Assembly: GCF_020216065.1 (NCBI RefSeq)
Contig: NZ_JAIWNA010000005.1
Coordinates: 62,001 to 126,000 of the forward strand
Direction of reading: 5' to 3'
DNA length: 64,000 bases
DNA from: Nocardia rosealba
Lineage (GTDB): Bacteria > Actinomycetota > Actinomycetes > Mycobacteriales > Mycobacteriaceae
This document shows positions 36,115 through 44,059 of this stretch, piece after piece. Made by a program: the position numbers and the translations under genes. The number at the start of each line of letters is the position of its first letter. Position 1 is the stretch's first letter. The notes under the pieces are model-generated. The model saw nothing but the letters and a program-made list of their open reading frames with translations, ran no database searches and had not been told where the DNA came from.

Positions 36115-36816
36115 ATGCTGATGAGGAAATTCGCCGCCACTTCGGCGCTGCTGATCGCTGCCATGGGCGTCGCCGCCGGCACCGCGCACGCCGAAGAGGC
36201 CCCGGCCGCCGCTGCCCCGATCAACTACACCGCCGAAATCGTCGAGGACTCGAAGGCCGTCGTCACCACCGACGCCGGCTCGATGGTCGTCGAGGACAAT
36301 GTCCTGAAGATCAAGGCGGCCGACGGCACCGTCGTCGCGGGCACCCCGCTGGCGTTCCGCATCGAAGAGCACGAGCTCCCGATCGTGGCCGAGATCTCCG
36401 GCAACACCGCCACCCTGACCCCGGTGATGGACCCGGCCAAGGCCGTCTACAAGCCGGTCGCCCTGCCTTACGAGGCGCAGGCGCCCTGGAAGAGCGAGTA
36501 CGACCGTGAGGTCGCGGCGTTCAACCGTCTGAAGGACACCATCTCCGTCGGCGCCACCATGGGTGCCCTCGTCGGTGGCCTCGGTGGCGCGGCTGTCGGC
36601 TGCATCGCCGGTGCCGGTGCCGGCCTGGTCCTGACCGGTGCCCTCCTCGCCCTGTTCGGCGCGGGCCCGCTGGCCGGCTGCATCGCCGGTGCCGCCGCTG
36701 TCGGCTTCCTGGGCGTGCTGGCCGGTCAGCTGTTCATCACCGCGCCGGTCGCCATCGGTGCGGCGATCCAGTACTTCGCCACCGTCACCTCGCCGTTCAC
36801 CCCGCCGGCCAAGTAA
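36115..36816 (+). CDS. Exported protein with glycine-zipper C-terminus, unknown
   Basis: 233 residues. A signal peptide (about 1-26, cleavage after AHA) is followed by a soluble beta-type domain (about 35-110) and a Gly/Ala-rich hydrophobic second half (about 140-225) with repeated GxxxG patterns and the duplicated phrase AGCIAGA/VGCIAGA. The tail could insert in the mycolate membrane or oligomerise. I recall related Nocardia exported proteins but no function. It has its own promoter region and a downstream hairpin. Confidence 0.78.
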   Translation: MLMRKFAATSALLIAAMGVAAGTAHAEEAPAAAAPINYTAEIVEDSKAVVTTDAGSMVVEDNVLKIKAADGTVVAGTPLAFRIEEHELPIVAEISGNTATLTPVMDPAKAVYKPVALPYEAQAPWKSEYDREVAAFNRLKDTISVGATMGALVGGLGGAAVGCIAGAGAGLVLTGALLALFGAGPLAGCIAGAAAVGFLGVLAGQLFITAPVAIGAAIQYFATVTSPFTPPAK

Positions 36817-36876
36817 TTCCGGTTCGGAACGTGCGATAACCGCACTCGCGTAAGCACATTCGCGAGCAGGTACGCC

Positions 36877-36918
36877 AGGTGCCCCGCTGCGGCTCGAAAG
36901 AGTTGCGGCGGGGCACCT
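36877..36918. terminator. Hairpin between convergent genes
   Basis: AGGTGCCCCGC (36877-36887) pairs with GCGGGGCACCT (36908-36918) with a longer, partly paired loop. Confidence 0.6.
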
Positions 36919-36935
36919 GTCGTTTTCGGCTGGGG

Positions 36936-37985
36936 TCAGGCGGTGCGGGCGCGTTCGGCGGGCGCCACCACTTCCCGCACGAACTTGGCGACCCGTCCGA
37001 GCGCCGAACGGCTCTCCGGCATGTCCGGCAGGATGCTCATGAAGGCGTGCACCTGCCCCCGCCACAGTTCGAGTGTGTGCGGCACACCCGCCGCACCGAG
37101 CCGGTGGGCCATGAGTTCGCAGTCGTAGCGCAGCAATTCGTCTTCGGCCGCGATCAGCAGTACCGGTGGCAACCCGGCCAGGTCGGCATTGACCGGCGAG
37201 AGCTTCGCGTCGAGCGGACCGGCGTGCTCGGCGCCGAGGCGGACCACGGCCTCCAGTCCGGCCAGCGGAATGTAGGCGTCGCGGCGCACATTCACGTAGT
37301 CCTTCTTCGCCCGGTAGTCCAGATCGAGCAGCGGACTCAAGCCGACGAGACCGGCGGGCAGCGGCAATCCGATGTCGCGGGCGCGCAGCGCGGTGGCGAA
37401 GGTGAGGAACCCGCCCGCCGAGTCACCGGCGAAGACGATGCGGCCCGGGTCGGCGCCGTGGCGCAGCAACCAGCGGTAGGCCAGCACGCAGTCGTCGATG
37501 GCGGCGTCGATCGAACCCGGCAGCTGACGGTATTCCACATTGAGCACCGGCAACCCGGTCCGCCTGGCCAGCCCGGCGGCGACGGCCCGATGGGTCGACA
37601 ACCCGCAGACCGCGAAGCCGCCACCGTGCAGATACAGCAGCGCGCCGTGGCGCAGCGCCCGCGAGGCGCCCGCAGGACGGATCATCTCCATCTTGAATCC
37701 GTCGAGCTGGATCTGTTCGCGTTCGATGCCCGTCGGTTCGGGGCGCAGTCGCGCGAGCAGGTCGACGGCGATGCCGCCGATCGGGATGGTCCGTCGGTTG
37801 ATGGGGACGGTGCGCAGCAGCGGCCCGATGACGCCGACGCAGGCGCCCATCAACACGCGCGAGGACGTACTGCCCCGTCCGGAGTTGACGACGATGCCCG
37901 CCGCTTTCGGACTGGTGGCGCCCCTGGGGGCGGCGGGGACGATCCCGCCCAACACACCGGGCCTGCCGATCTTCGAGGCTTCCAT
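36936..37985 (-). CDS. Alpha/beta hydrolase of hormone-sensitive lipase family
   Basis: 349 residues. HSL motifs: YLHGGGFAVCG oxyanion loop (about 119-129), nucleophile GDSAGG (about 191-196), acid in AAEDELLRYD and His in GQVHAFMS. The N-terminal 100 residues form a cap. It should hydrolyse short- to medium-chain esters, like the mycobacterial Lip enzymes. Repeated operator-like half-sites lie upstream, so it may be ligand-controlled. Confidence 0.88.
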   Translation of the reverse strand: MEASKIGRPGVLGGIVPAAPRGATSPKAAGIVVNSGRGSTSSRVLMGACVGVIGPLLRTVPINRRTIPIGGIAVDLLARLRPEPTGIEREQIQLDGFKMEMIRPAGASRALRHGALLYLHGGGFAVCGLSTHRAVAAGLARRTGLPVLNVEYRQLPGSIDAAIDDCVLAYRWLLRHGADPGRIVFAGDSAGGFLTFATALRARDIGLPLPAGLVGLSPLLDLDYRAKKDYVNVRRDAYIPLAGLEAVVRLGAEHAGPLDAKLSPVNADLAGLPPVLLIAAEDELLRYDCELMAHRLGAAGVPHTLELWRGQVHAFMSILPDMPESRSALGRVAKFVREVVAPAERARTA

Positions 37986-38044
37986 CGCGCACCTACCTCA
38001 CACTGGCGCGTCGACTCGATGGCTCGGGTGCGAGCCCCGGATCG

Positions 38045-38097
38045 GATGTCGACGCTGACATCTAACACAGTGATGTTTCACACATCGACGCTCACAT
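38045..38097. promoter_or_regulatory. Repeated GATGT/ACATC half-sites, operator-like
   Basis: GATGTC-N6-GACATC (38045-38062) and GATGT-N5-ACATC (38072-38086), plus a 13-bp near-identical direct repeat starting TCGACGCT at 38049 and 38085. They lie upstream of the hydrolase gene start (37985, minus strand). Confidence 0.45.
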
Positions 38098-38227
38098 AAT
38101 CAGATGAACGCCGTCGTGTCCCAGTTATCGACCGACACACCCGGTTGCGAAACGTTCGTGATCAATTCGTCCACGTGTCGGAACCTCCCCGACTCCTGCG
38201 ACGCCGGAACTGGCAGACTTGCCACCT

Positions 38228-39100
38228 ATGCGCGGAATCATCTTGGCGGGCGGCACCGGATCGCGGCTGCACCCGATCACGCGCGGGGTGAGCAAGCAGC
38301 TCGTCCCGGTCTACGACAAACCGATGGTCTACTACCCCTTGTCCACCCTCATGTTGGCAGGGATCGACGACATTCTCGTCATCACCACGCCGGAGGATGC
38401 CGAGGCGTTCACCCGGCTGCTCGGTGACGGCAGCCAGTTCGGGGTGTCGCTCAGCTATGTGGTCCAGCCCGAACCCGACGGCCTGGCCAGGGCTTTCGTG
38501 CTCGGCGCCGACCACATCGGCACCGAACCCGCCGCGCTCGTACTCGGCGACAACATCTTCCACGGCCCCGGCCTCGGCGCCAGCCTGCACCGCTTCCACG
38601 ACATCGACGGCGGCGCGGTGTTCGCCTACTGGGTGAGCGACCCCACCGCCTACGGCGTGGTGGAGTTCGTGGACGGTCGCGCGGTCTCCATCGAGGAGAA
38701 GCCGAAGGTGCCGCGCTCCAACTACGCCATCCCCGGTCTGTACTTCTACGACAACGACGTGGTCGAGATCGCGCGCGAGCTGCGTCCCTCGGCGCGCGGG
38801 GAGTACGAGATCACCGACATCAACCGCGCCTATCTCGAGCAGGGCAGGCTCAGCGTCGACGTGCTCGCGCGCGGCACCGCCTGGCTCGATACCGGCACCT
38901 TCGACTCGCTGCTCGACGCCGCCAACTACGTGCGGACCATCGAGGAACGCCAGGGCCTCAAGATCGGGGTGCCCGAGGAGGTGGCGTGGCGCCGCGGCCT
39001 GATCTCCGACGACCAGCTGTGCGAACTGGCCGAACCGATGGTGCGCTCCGGCTACGGGCGCTACCTGCTCGACCTGATCGACCGCGGAAAAGACTGGTAG
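38228..39100 (+). CDS. rmlA: Glucose-1-phosphate thymidylyltransferase
   Basis: 290 residues. Nucleotidyltransferase fold with GIILAGGTGSRLHPIT (about 3-18), KQLVPVYDKPM and LGDNIFHG. It starts dTDP-rhamnose synthesis from glucose-1-phosphate and dTTP and is normally feedback-inhibited. ATG 38228 begins at the expected MRGIILAGG. rmlC follows three bases after its stop. Confidence 0.96.
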   Translation: MRGIILAGGTGSRLHPITRGVSKQLVPVYDKPMVYYPLSTLMLAGIDDILVITTPEDAEAFTRLLGDGSQFGVSLSYVVQPEPDGLARAFVLGADHIGTEPAALVLGDNIFHGPGLGASLHRFHDIDGGAVFAYWVSDPTAYGVVEFVDGRAVSIEEKPKVPRSNYAIPGLYFYDNDVVEIARELRPSARGEYEITDINRAYLEQGRLSVDVLARGTAWLDTGTFDSLLDAANYVRTIEERQGLKIGVPEEVAWRRGLISDDQLCELAEPMVRSGYGRYLLDLIDRGKDW

Positions 39101-39103
39101 CAC

Positions 39104-39652
39104 ATGGAGATCCGTGAACTGGCCATCCCCGGCGCGTGGGTGGTCACTCCCCGCCTGCTCGGCGACGACCGTGGCATGTTCTGCGAGTCGTTCAAGGCCT
39201 CGGAGTTCGAGAAGGCCACCGGCCGGCCCTTCGACCTGCACCAGGTGAACACCTCGGTGTCGGCGGCGGGAGTGTTGCGCGGCATCCACTACACCGAGGA
39301 CCCGCCGGGCCAGGCCAAGTATGTGACGTGTGTGCGCGGCGCCTTTCTCGACGTGGTCGTCGACCTGCGACCGGGTTCGCCCACCTACGGCCGCTGGGAC
39401 AGCGTGCTGCTCGACGACGTGGACCGCCGCTCGGTGTTCCTGTCCGAGGGGCTCGGCCACGCCATCCTCTCGCTGGAGAACTACTCGACGGTGACCTACC
39501 TGTGCTCGCTCGAGTACACCCCCGAATTCGACCGTGACCTGGACGCTTTCGACCCCCGGCTGGCCATCGACTGGCCGACCGAGGGCCGCGACGGCCGCCC
39601 GCTCACCTTCATCCGCTCCGCCAAGGACGAGGCAGCGCCGCGGTTACATTAG
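39104..39652 (+). CDS. rmlC: dTDP-4-dehydrorhamnose 3,5-epimerase
   Basis: 182 residues, cupin jelly-roll. The catalytic His is in LRGIHYTE (near 62), Asp near 170 and Tyr in the TYLCSLEYTPEFDRD segment. It makes dTDP-4-keto-L-rhamnose. It is in one operon with rmlA. The reductase gene rmlD is not in the window. Confidence 0.94.
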   Translation: MEIRELAIPGAWVVTPRLLGDDRGMFCESFKASEFEKATGRPFDLHQVNTSVSAAGVLRGIHYTEDPPGQAKYVTCVRGAFLDVVVDLRPGSPTYGRWDSVLLDDVDRRSVFLSEGLGHAILSLENYSTVTYLCSLEYTPEFDRDLDAFDPRLAIDWPTEGRDGRPLTFIRSAKDEAAPRLH

Positions 39653-39661
39653 CGGCTGGCG

Positions 39662-39699
39662 CCGCGGGGTTTTCGGCACGGAAGGCCGAAAACCCGCGG
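39662..39699 (+). terminator. Hairpin terminator after rmlC
   Basis: CCGCGGGGTTTTCGGC pairs with GCCGAAAACCCGCGG with a single bulged G. Confidence 0.65.
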
Positions 39700-39716
39700 T
39701 TGCCCGGCACGCCGAA

Positions 39717-39745
39717 AAGGCACCACCGCGACATGGTGGTGCCTT
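39717..39745 (-). terminator. Hairpin terminator after MFS gene
   Basis: AAGGCACCACC (39717-39727) pairs perfectly with 39735-39745, 12 bp beyond the MFS stop on the minus strand. Confidence 0.65.
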
Positions 39746-39757
39746 CAGCGCTTCGGA

Positions 39758-41221
39758 TCAGACCGTCTGGAGCACCTTCTCCTCGACCACCGGCGCGTCG
39801 GTGACCCGCTTGCGCGGCCAGAAGACGGTGAGCGCGACCAGTGCGCCGAGCACCGTGACACCGGCGGCGAACTCGAGGCCGGGGCGGTAGGTGTCGAGCA
39901 TCTGCTGCGGCGAGGTGCCGTGCGCGGTACCGGAGGTGACGATCGCGGTGGTCACCGCGAGCACCACGGCCGCACCGACCTGCATCGAGGTCTGCAGCAC
40001 GCCCGCCGCGAGACCCTGCTCCTCGTCGTCGATACCGCTGGTGGCCTGCACGTTGATGGCAGGGAAGCCCACCCAGCCGATGCCGATCAGCAGGACCGCG
40101 GGCAGCAGCACGGTCAGGTAGTCGGGCGCGGTGTCGATCCGCAGGAACAGCAGGTAACCGACGGCCATCACAGACATGGTCACGGCGATCACCGGTCCGG
40201 TGCCGAAGCGGTCGATCAGCTTGTCGGAGAAGAACGCCGAGGCGACGACAAGGATGCCGACCGGAAGCAGCGCCATGGCGAGCTTCAGCGGCGACCAGCC
40301 GAGGGTGTCCTGCAGGTACAGCGTGACGATGAACTGCCAGCTGAAGTACGAGCCGGCGACCGCGATGATGGCCAGGCTGGCCCGCACCAGCGACACCTTG
40401 CGCAGGATCCCGAGCCGGACCAGCGGGTGGGCGACACGCTGCTCGGTGACGACGAACGCGGCGAACAGGGCGACCACGGCGATGAACGAGATGACGGTCC
40501 GGGCCGAGGCCCAGCCGACCTCGGGCGCGGTGACCACGGTGTAGACCAGCAGCAGCATGCCCGAGGTGGACAGCAGCGCGCCGAGCAGATCGTGGCCGCC
40601 TTCCTCGGCCTTACCGTCCTTGGGGATCAGCACGAACGCCGAGATCAGGGCGGCGACGGCGATCGGGACGGGCAGCAGGAACGTCCAGCGCCAGCCGACA
40701 CCGGTCATCAGGCCGCCGAAGAGCAGGCCCATGGAGTAACCACCCGCGCCGAAGACGGTGTAGATGGACAGCGCCTTGTTGCGCGCTTTTCCTTCGGCGA
40801 AGGTGGTGGCGATGATCGACAGGCCGGTCGGCGCGGTGAACGCGGCGGCCAGACCCTTGATGAACCGGGTGACGATCAGCAGCGTCGGGTCGCTGACCAG
40901 GCCGCCGATCAGGGACGCGACCGCGAAGACGGCCAGGGCGATGAGGAACACCTTGCGGCGCCCGAGCAGGTCGGCCGTGCGACCGCCGAGCAGCAGCAGA
41001 CCGCCGTAGCCGAGGACGTAACCGCCCACGAGCCACTGCAGGGTGGAGGTGGACATATCGAGTTCGGCGCCGATGGACGGCAGGGCGACACCGATCATCG
41101 AAACGTCGAGACCGTCGAGGAACAGAACAATGCACAGGGTGATCAGCAGGCCCCAGAGGCGAGCGGACCACCGGGTCGGGTCGGTCGCCTCGGCGGCCGA
41201 GAGCGTTGCTGGCGAAGTCAT
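39758..41221 (-). CDS. MFS transporter, DHA2-type drug/H+ antiporter
   Basis: 487 residues and about 14 TM helices. Motif A-like GGRTADLLGRRKVFL (between TM2 and TM3) and motif C-like GLLFGGLMTGVGWRWTFLLPVP place it in the EmrB/QacA group that exports drugs. ATG 41221 starts MTSPATLS; an earlier in-frame start would run through the operator. It is divergent from a MarR gene with a repeated operator between, the standard arrangement for MarR-controlled efflux. Confidence 0.92.
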   Translation of the reverse strand: MTSPATLSAAEATDPTRWSARLWGLLITLCIVLFLDGLDVSMIGVALPSIGAELDMSTSTLQWLVGGYVLGYGGLLLLGGRTADLLGRRKVFLIALAVFAVASLIGGLVSDPTLLIVTRFIKGLAAAFTAPTGLSIIATTFAEGKARNKALSIYTVFGAGGYSMGLLFGGLMTGVGWRWTFLLPVPIAVAALISAFVLIPKDGKAEEGGHDLLGALLSTSGMLLLVYTVVTAPEVGWASARTVISFIAVVALFAAFVVTEQRVAHPLVRLGILRKVSLVRASLAIIAVAGSYFSWQFIVTLYLQDTLGWSPLKLAMALLPVGILVVASAFFSDKLIDRFGTGPVIAVTMSVMAVGYLLFLRIDTAPDYLTVLLPAVLLIGIGWVGFPAINVQATSGIDDEEQGLAAGVLQTSMQVGAAVVLAVTTAIVTSGTAHGTSPQQMLDTYRPGLEFAAGVTVLGALVALTVFWPRKRVTDAPVVEEKVLQTV

Positions 41222-41235
41222 GCGGAGGACATTAC

Positions 41236-41277
41236 ATGCATGCGCATTTAATGCCAACACATTTAATGCAGTTGCAT
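41236..41277. promoter_or_regulatory. Repeated MarR-type operator
   Basis: ATGCATGCGCAT (41236-41247) and ATGCAGTTGCAT (41266-41277) are inverted-repeat boxes. Between them CATTTAATGC occurs twice with a 15-bp period (41245, 41260). The site covers the promoters of both divergent genes. Confidence 0.65.
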
Positions 41278-41294
41278 AGATCCGTCGGGCGCAC

Positions 41295-41300
41295 TAAGAT
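41295..41300 (+). promoter_or_regulatory. -10 element of leaderless marR promoter
   Basis: TAAGAT ends six bases before the ATG at 41307; no ribosome site is present. Confidence 0.5.
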
Positions 41301-41306
41301 GGCCGC

Positions 41307-41705
41307 ATGTCGAACCCGGCCAACACAGCTCGGCGCAACGAAGCGCCCACCGAGCTGGTCGGCCAGTGGCGCGCATTGCTCGACCGGCACGCCGCCGTGA
41401 GCTGCGCACTGGAGAAGGCGCTTCAGAACGAACACCGGATCGGACTCAGCGAGTTCGAGATCCTCGACCGTCTCGTCGACGCGGCCTGCGAGAAGTACCG
41501 CATGACCGACCTGTCCGGCGACATCTACCTGAGTCAGAGCGCGCTCTCGCGCGCCGTGGCCCGGCTCGAACGCGACGACCTGGTCGAACGCAGCACCTGC
41601 GACGGCGACCGGCGGGCGTGTTTCGTCAAGCTCACGGAAAAGGGCAGGGCGGTCTACGACCAGGCCCTGCCCACGCACCGTTCGGTACTCACCGACTCCT
41701 GGTAG
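41307..41705 (+). CDS. MarR family transcriptional regulator
   Basis: 132 residues with a winged helix-turn-helix: recognition helix in YLSQSALSRAVARLERDDLV (about 73-92) and wing RSTCDGDRRACFVKLTEKG. The protein is a little shorter than usual at its C-terminus. It probably represses the divergent MFS exporter and itself through the repeated operator. Three Cys residues (C36, C56, C98 region) could give redox sensing, which is only a possibility. Confidence 0.9.
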   Translation: MSNPANTARRNEAPTELVGQWRALLDRHAAVSCALEKALQNEHRIGLSEFEILDRLVDAACEKYRMTDLSGDIYLSQSALSRAVARLERDDLVERSTCDGDRRACFVKLTEKGRAVYDQALPTHRSVLTDSW

Positions 41706-41708
41706 GAG

Positions 41709-42554
41709 CTACACCGTCGCGCTCGCCGCGGCGGTGATGTCGGTGAAAGCGCTTCGGTAGCGGTCGAATTCGGCCGGCTTGTCGAGATAGACCGAACCGG
41801 CGAAGGTCTCCACGTAGACCACCGGCGGTTCCTGCTTGTCGACCGCGTTGTCGCCGTCGAAATCGAGCACGGTGAACCGGCCCGACTCGAGCCCGGCGTG
41901 GTAACCGGAGTCGTCCGGGATCACCCGGATGTCGACGGTGTCGCGTTCGGCCAGCTCGCGCAGCCGCGCACGCTGACCGGCGAGCACCCGATCGTCACCG
42001 ATGCGGCGCGACAGCACCGCCGCGGCGAGCACCACCCGCAGCCGCAACGGCGAGCCCGTCCTGGTGAGCAACGCCTGCCTGGCCGCGCTCACCCGCAGCC
42101 GCCGTTCCAAGTCGGCGTCGGTGAGTTCGGGAATGGTCCGTTCGAGCAGCGCCCTGGTGTAGTCCTCGGTCTGCAACAGCGCCGGGACCAGGCCGTCCTC
42201 GTAGATCGACAGCTCGGCCGCCGCCTCCTCGAGGCCGATGTAGACCTCGAAGCCCTCCGGAATGACGTCGCCGTAACTCGTCCACCACCCCCGCGCCTTG
42301 GTTTCGCGAGCAAGTGCCGCCAGCGGTTCCACCTGATCGGCGGGCGCTCCGTACACCTTGCACATGGCCTCGACATCGAGGCTGCGCAGCGATGTCTGCC
42401 CCGTTTCGATCCGCCAGATCTTCGCTTCCGACCACTCGAGTTGCGCCGCCGCGGTTCTGGTGGTCATCCGCGCGCGGTTGCGCAGGTCACGTAAGTGCCT
42501 GCCCAGCTGCCTGCGCGGCATGGTCGAACCGGTGACGCCCTGCGGTGAAGCCAT
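41709..42554 (-). CDS. XRE family regulator with DUF5753 domain
   Basis: 281 residues. An N-terminal Cro/CI-type helix-turn-helix (LGRHLRDLRNRARMTTRTAA, about 16-75) is followed by a DUF5753 domain with GFEVYIGLEEAAAELSIYE. In Streptomyces and relatives such genes regulate development and usually sit next to a small DUF397 gene; none is adjacent here. ATG 42554 has a GGGGGGAAGT ribosome site. It converges on marR with 3 bp between stops. Confidence 0.88.
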   Translation of the reverse strand: MASPQGVTGSTMPRRQLGRHLRDLRNRARMTTRTAAAQLEWSEAKIWRIETGQTSLRSLDVEAMCKVYGAPADQVEPLAALARETKARGWWTSYGDVIPEGFEVYIGLEEAAAELSIYEDGLVPALLQTEDYTRALLERTIPELTDADLERRLRVSAARQALLTRTGSPLRLRVVLAAAVLSRRIGDDRVLAGQRARLRELAERDTVDIRVIPDDSGYHAGLESGRFTVLDFDGDNAVDKQEPPVVYVETFAGSVYLDKPAEFDRYRSAFTDITAAASATV

Positions 42555-42675
42555 ACTTCCCCCCTGTATCCAAATCCGGCCTCCCCCTTGTTCTCTGGAG
42601 GCCGCCGTTCGCAGCTGACGCATCATCAGATCTGCGGACGGATTGTTTCACAACGAATCGGACACCGCGCAAGAC

Positions 42676-43281
42676 CTACTTCTTCTTCCGGAACCGCCAG
42701 AACTGAACGGCGCGAACATCTTCGGACAGCTGATTCACCGGTTCGGCCACATCGGACAGTGCTTGGAACAGTCCGTCGGCGAGTTCGCTGATGTGCTCGA
42801 CCCGGCCCGCGAGCCGGGCTGCGTTGTCGGCGAATTCGAGCATCAACCGCACCGACGCGGCGATGGTGAGCCCGAGCGGAACGGCCACGAGAGCGGCGAG
42901 CACGCCGAGCACCGCCGAGGCCTTCCACATCAGCACCGTCAGCGCGATCGGCAGGCCGATAGCGAAGGAGATCACGCACAGGATGTAGGCCAGCGGCAGC
43001 AGCGTGCGGGTCGCGGGCCTGCGGAATTGCACGTCGAGCAGGGAGCGGAGCGCCTCGGCGCCCCACTGGGTGGCCGAGCGGGTGCTGCGGAACGGATCGT
43101 CGAAGCCCGCGTCGCGCGCGAGCCTCATCGCCTCGGTCTCTTCGGAGTCCTCGGCCTGCTCTCGCGAACGCGACGCCGTACGCTTCACGTCGGCCTCTTT
43201 CCAAGAGAGCCAGCGGGATTCGGCCTCGAACTCCTCGGCCTCCGGCTCACCGGCGGGGGTGGTGTTCGGCACGTCGGTCAT
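42676..43281 (-). CDS. DUF4282 domain membrane protein
   Basis: 201 residues. About 75 charged N-terminal residues, rich in Glu, are followed by LLDVQFRRPATRTLLPLAYI and two TM helices (about 93-115 and 120-145), then a helical, probably coiled-coil tail ending FRKKK. This is the DUF4282 pattern. Function unknown; one guess is an envelope-tethered scaffold. The ATG at 43281 lies about 190 bp from the divergent PrimPol-like gene. Confidence 0.78.
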   Translation of the reverse strand: MTDVPNTTPAGEPEAEEFEAESRWLSWKEADVKRTASRSREQAEDSEETEAMRLARDAGFDDPFRSTRSATQWGAEALRSLLDVQFRRPATRTLLPLAYILCVISFAIGLPIALTVLMWKASAVLGVLAALVAVPLGLTIAASVRLMLEFADNAARLAGRVEHISELADGLFQALSDVAEPVNQLSEDVRAVQFWRFRKKK

Positions 43282-43473
43282 GGTCCGAATCCTGCCCGCT
43301 TTCCGACGACACGCCAACACCACGGGGACCGAACCTGCGATAGCGAAGGTTCGTCGAATGAGACGAAGCAGACACTCTCGATTATTTTTCGGAATCCGCG
43401 TAACAACTCGGCCACCTTGCGCCGATACGCCCATGAACGCAGGAACAGAGCTCTTCGGGGAATGGAGAACACA

Positions 43474-43953
43474 GTGCGCACGACGTTTCCGACCAACACT
43501 ATGGCCGCCGACAAGGGTGCCGCCGCGCTGGACTACGCCGCGCGGGGTTGGAACGTCGCCGAAACCACCAACGGCCTGTGCCTGGTGACCGACGAGAACG
43601 TTTCGGCCATCGAGATCACCGGCGAGATGGCAGGCGAGGTTCGCCGCTTCCTGCGCGCCAACAACCTGTCCGGCCCCGTGATCGAGATCCCCGGCGCCGA
43701 GCGTCGCGAGATCCACCTGGTGACCGGCGTCGCCAAGGCCACCATGGCCATCGCCGCGATGCGCGAGGCCGGTGTGCTGGTGCACACCGACGGTGCAAGC
43801 ATCCCGCTGCCGCCCACCCAGCTGGCCGCCGGTTCGGCGTCGTGGGGCGTCGCCCCGTCCGAGGCCCGCTGGATCCCGCCGGTCGTCGCCCTCGGTGCCG
43901 CCGTGCGCGCCGCCGCCACCCGCAAGCGCGCCACCCTGACCGTGGCCTGCTGA
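43474..43953 (+). CDS. PrimPol-like single-domain protein, probably non-catalytic
   Basis: 159 residues. ALDYAARGWNVAET matches the start of actinobacterial primase-polymerase domains, and the later GVLVHTDGASIPLPPTQL and ARWIPPV match their GSLRFHGEGG/LPPS and RW segments. The hhhDhD metal site of archaeo-eukaryotic primases is not seen, so polymerase activity is unlikely. GTG 43474 is chosen because GGAG precedes it; ATG 43462 is the alternative. A terminator with a T-run follows. The family link is from recalled motif similarity. Confidence 0.65.
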   Translation: MRTTFPTNTMAADKGAAALDYAARGWNVAETTNGLCLVTDENVSAIEITGEMAGEVRRFLRANNLSGPVIEIPGAERREIHLVTGVAKATMAIAAMREAGVLVHTDGASIPLPPTQLAAGSASWGVAPSEARWIPPVVALGAAVRAAATRKRATLTVAC

Positions 43954-43971
43954 GGCAGCTTTTCACAGCCG

Positions 43972-44010
43972 ACCCGCGACCGCGACGGATCCCCACGTCG
44001 CCTCGCGGGT
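43972..44010 (+). terminator. Intrinsic terminator
   Basis: ACCCGCGA (43972-43979) pairs with 44003-44010, with an inner GCGACG/CGTCGC stem, followed by TTTT. Confidence 0.65.
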
Positions 44011-44059
44011 TTTCTGCGTTTCCCGGTGCCGAGCGGCCGAGGTGGAGTAGGCATGAACC

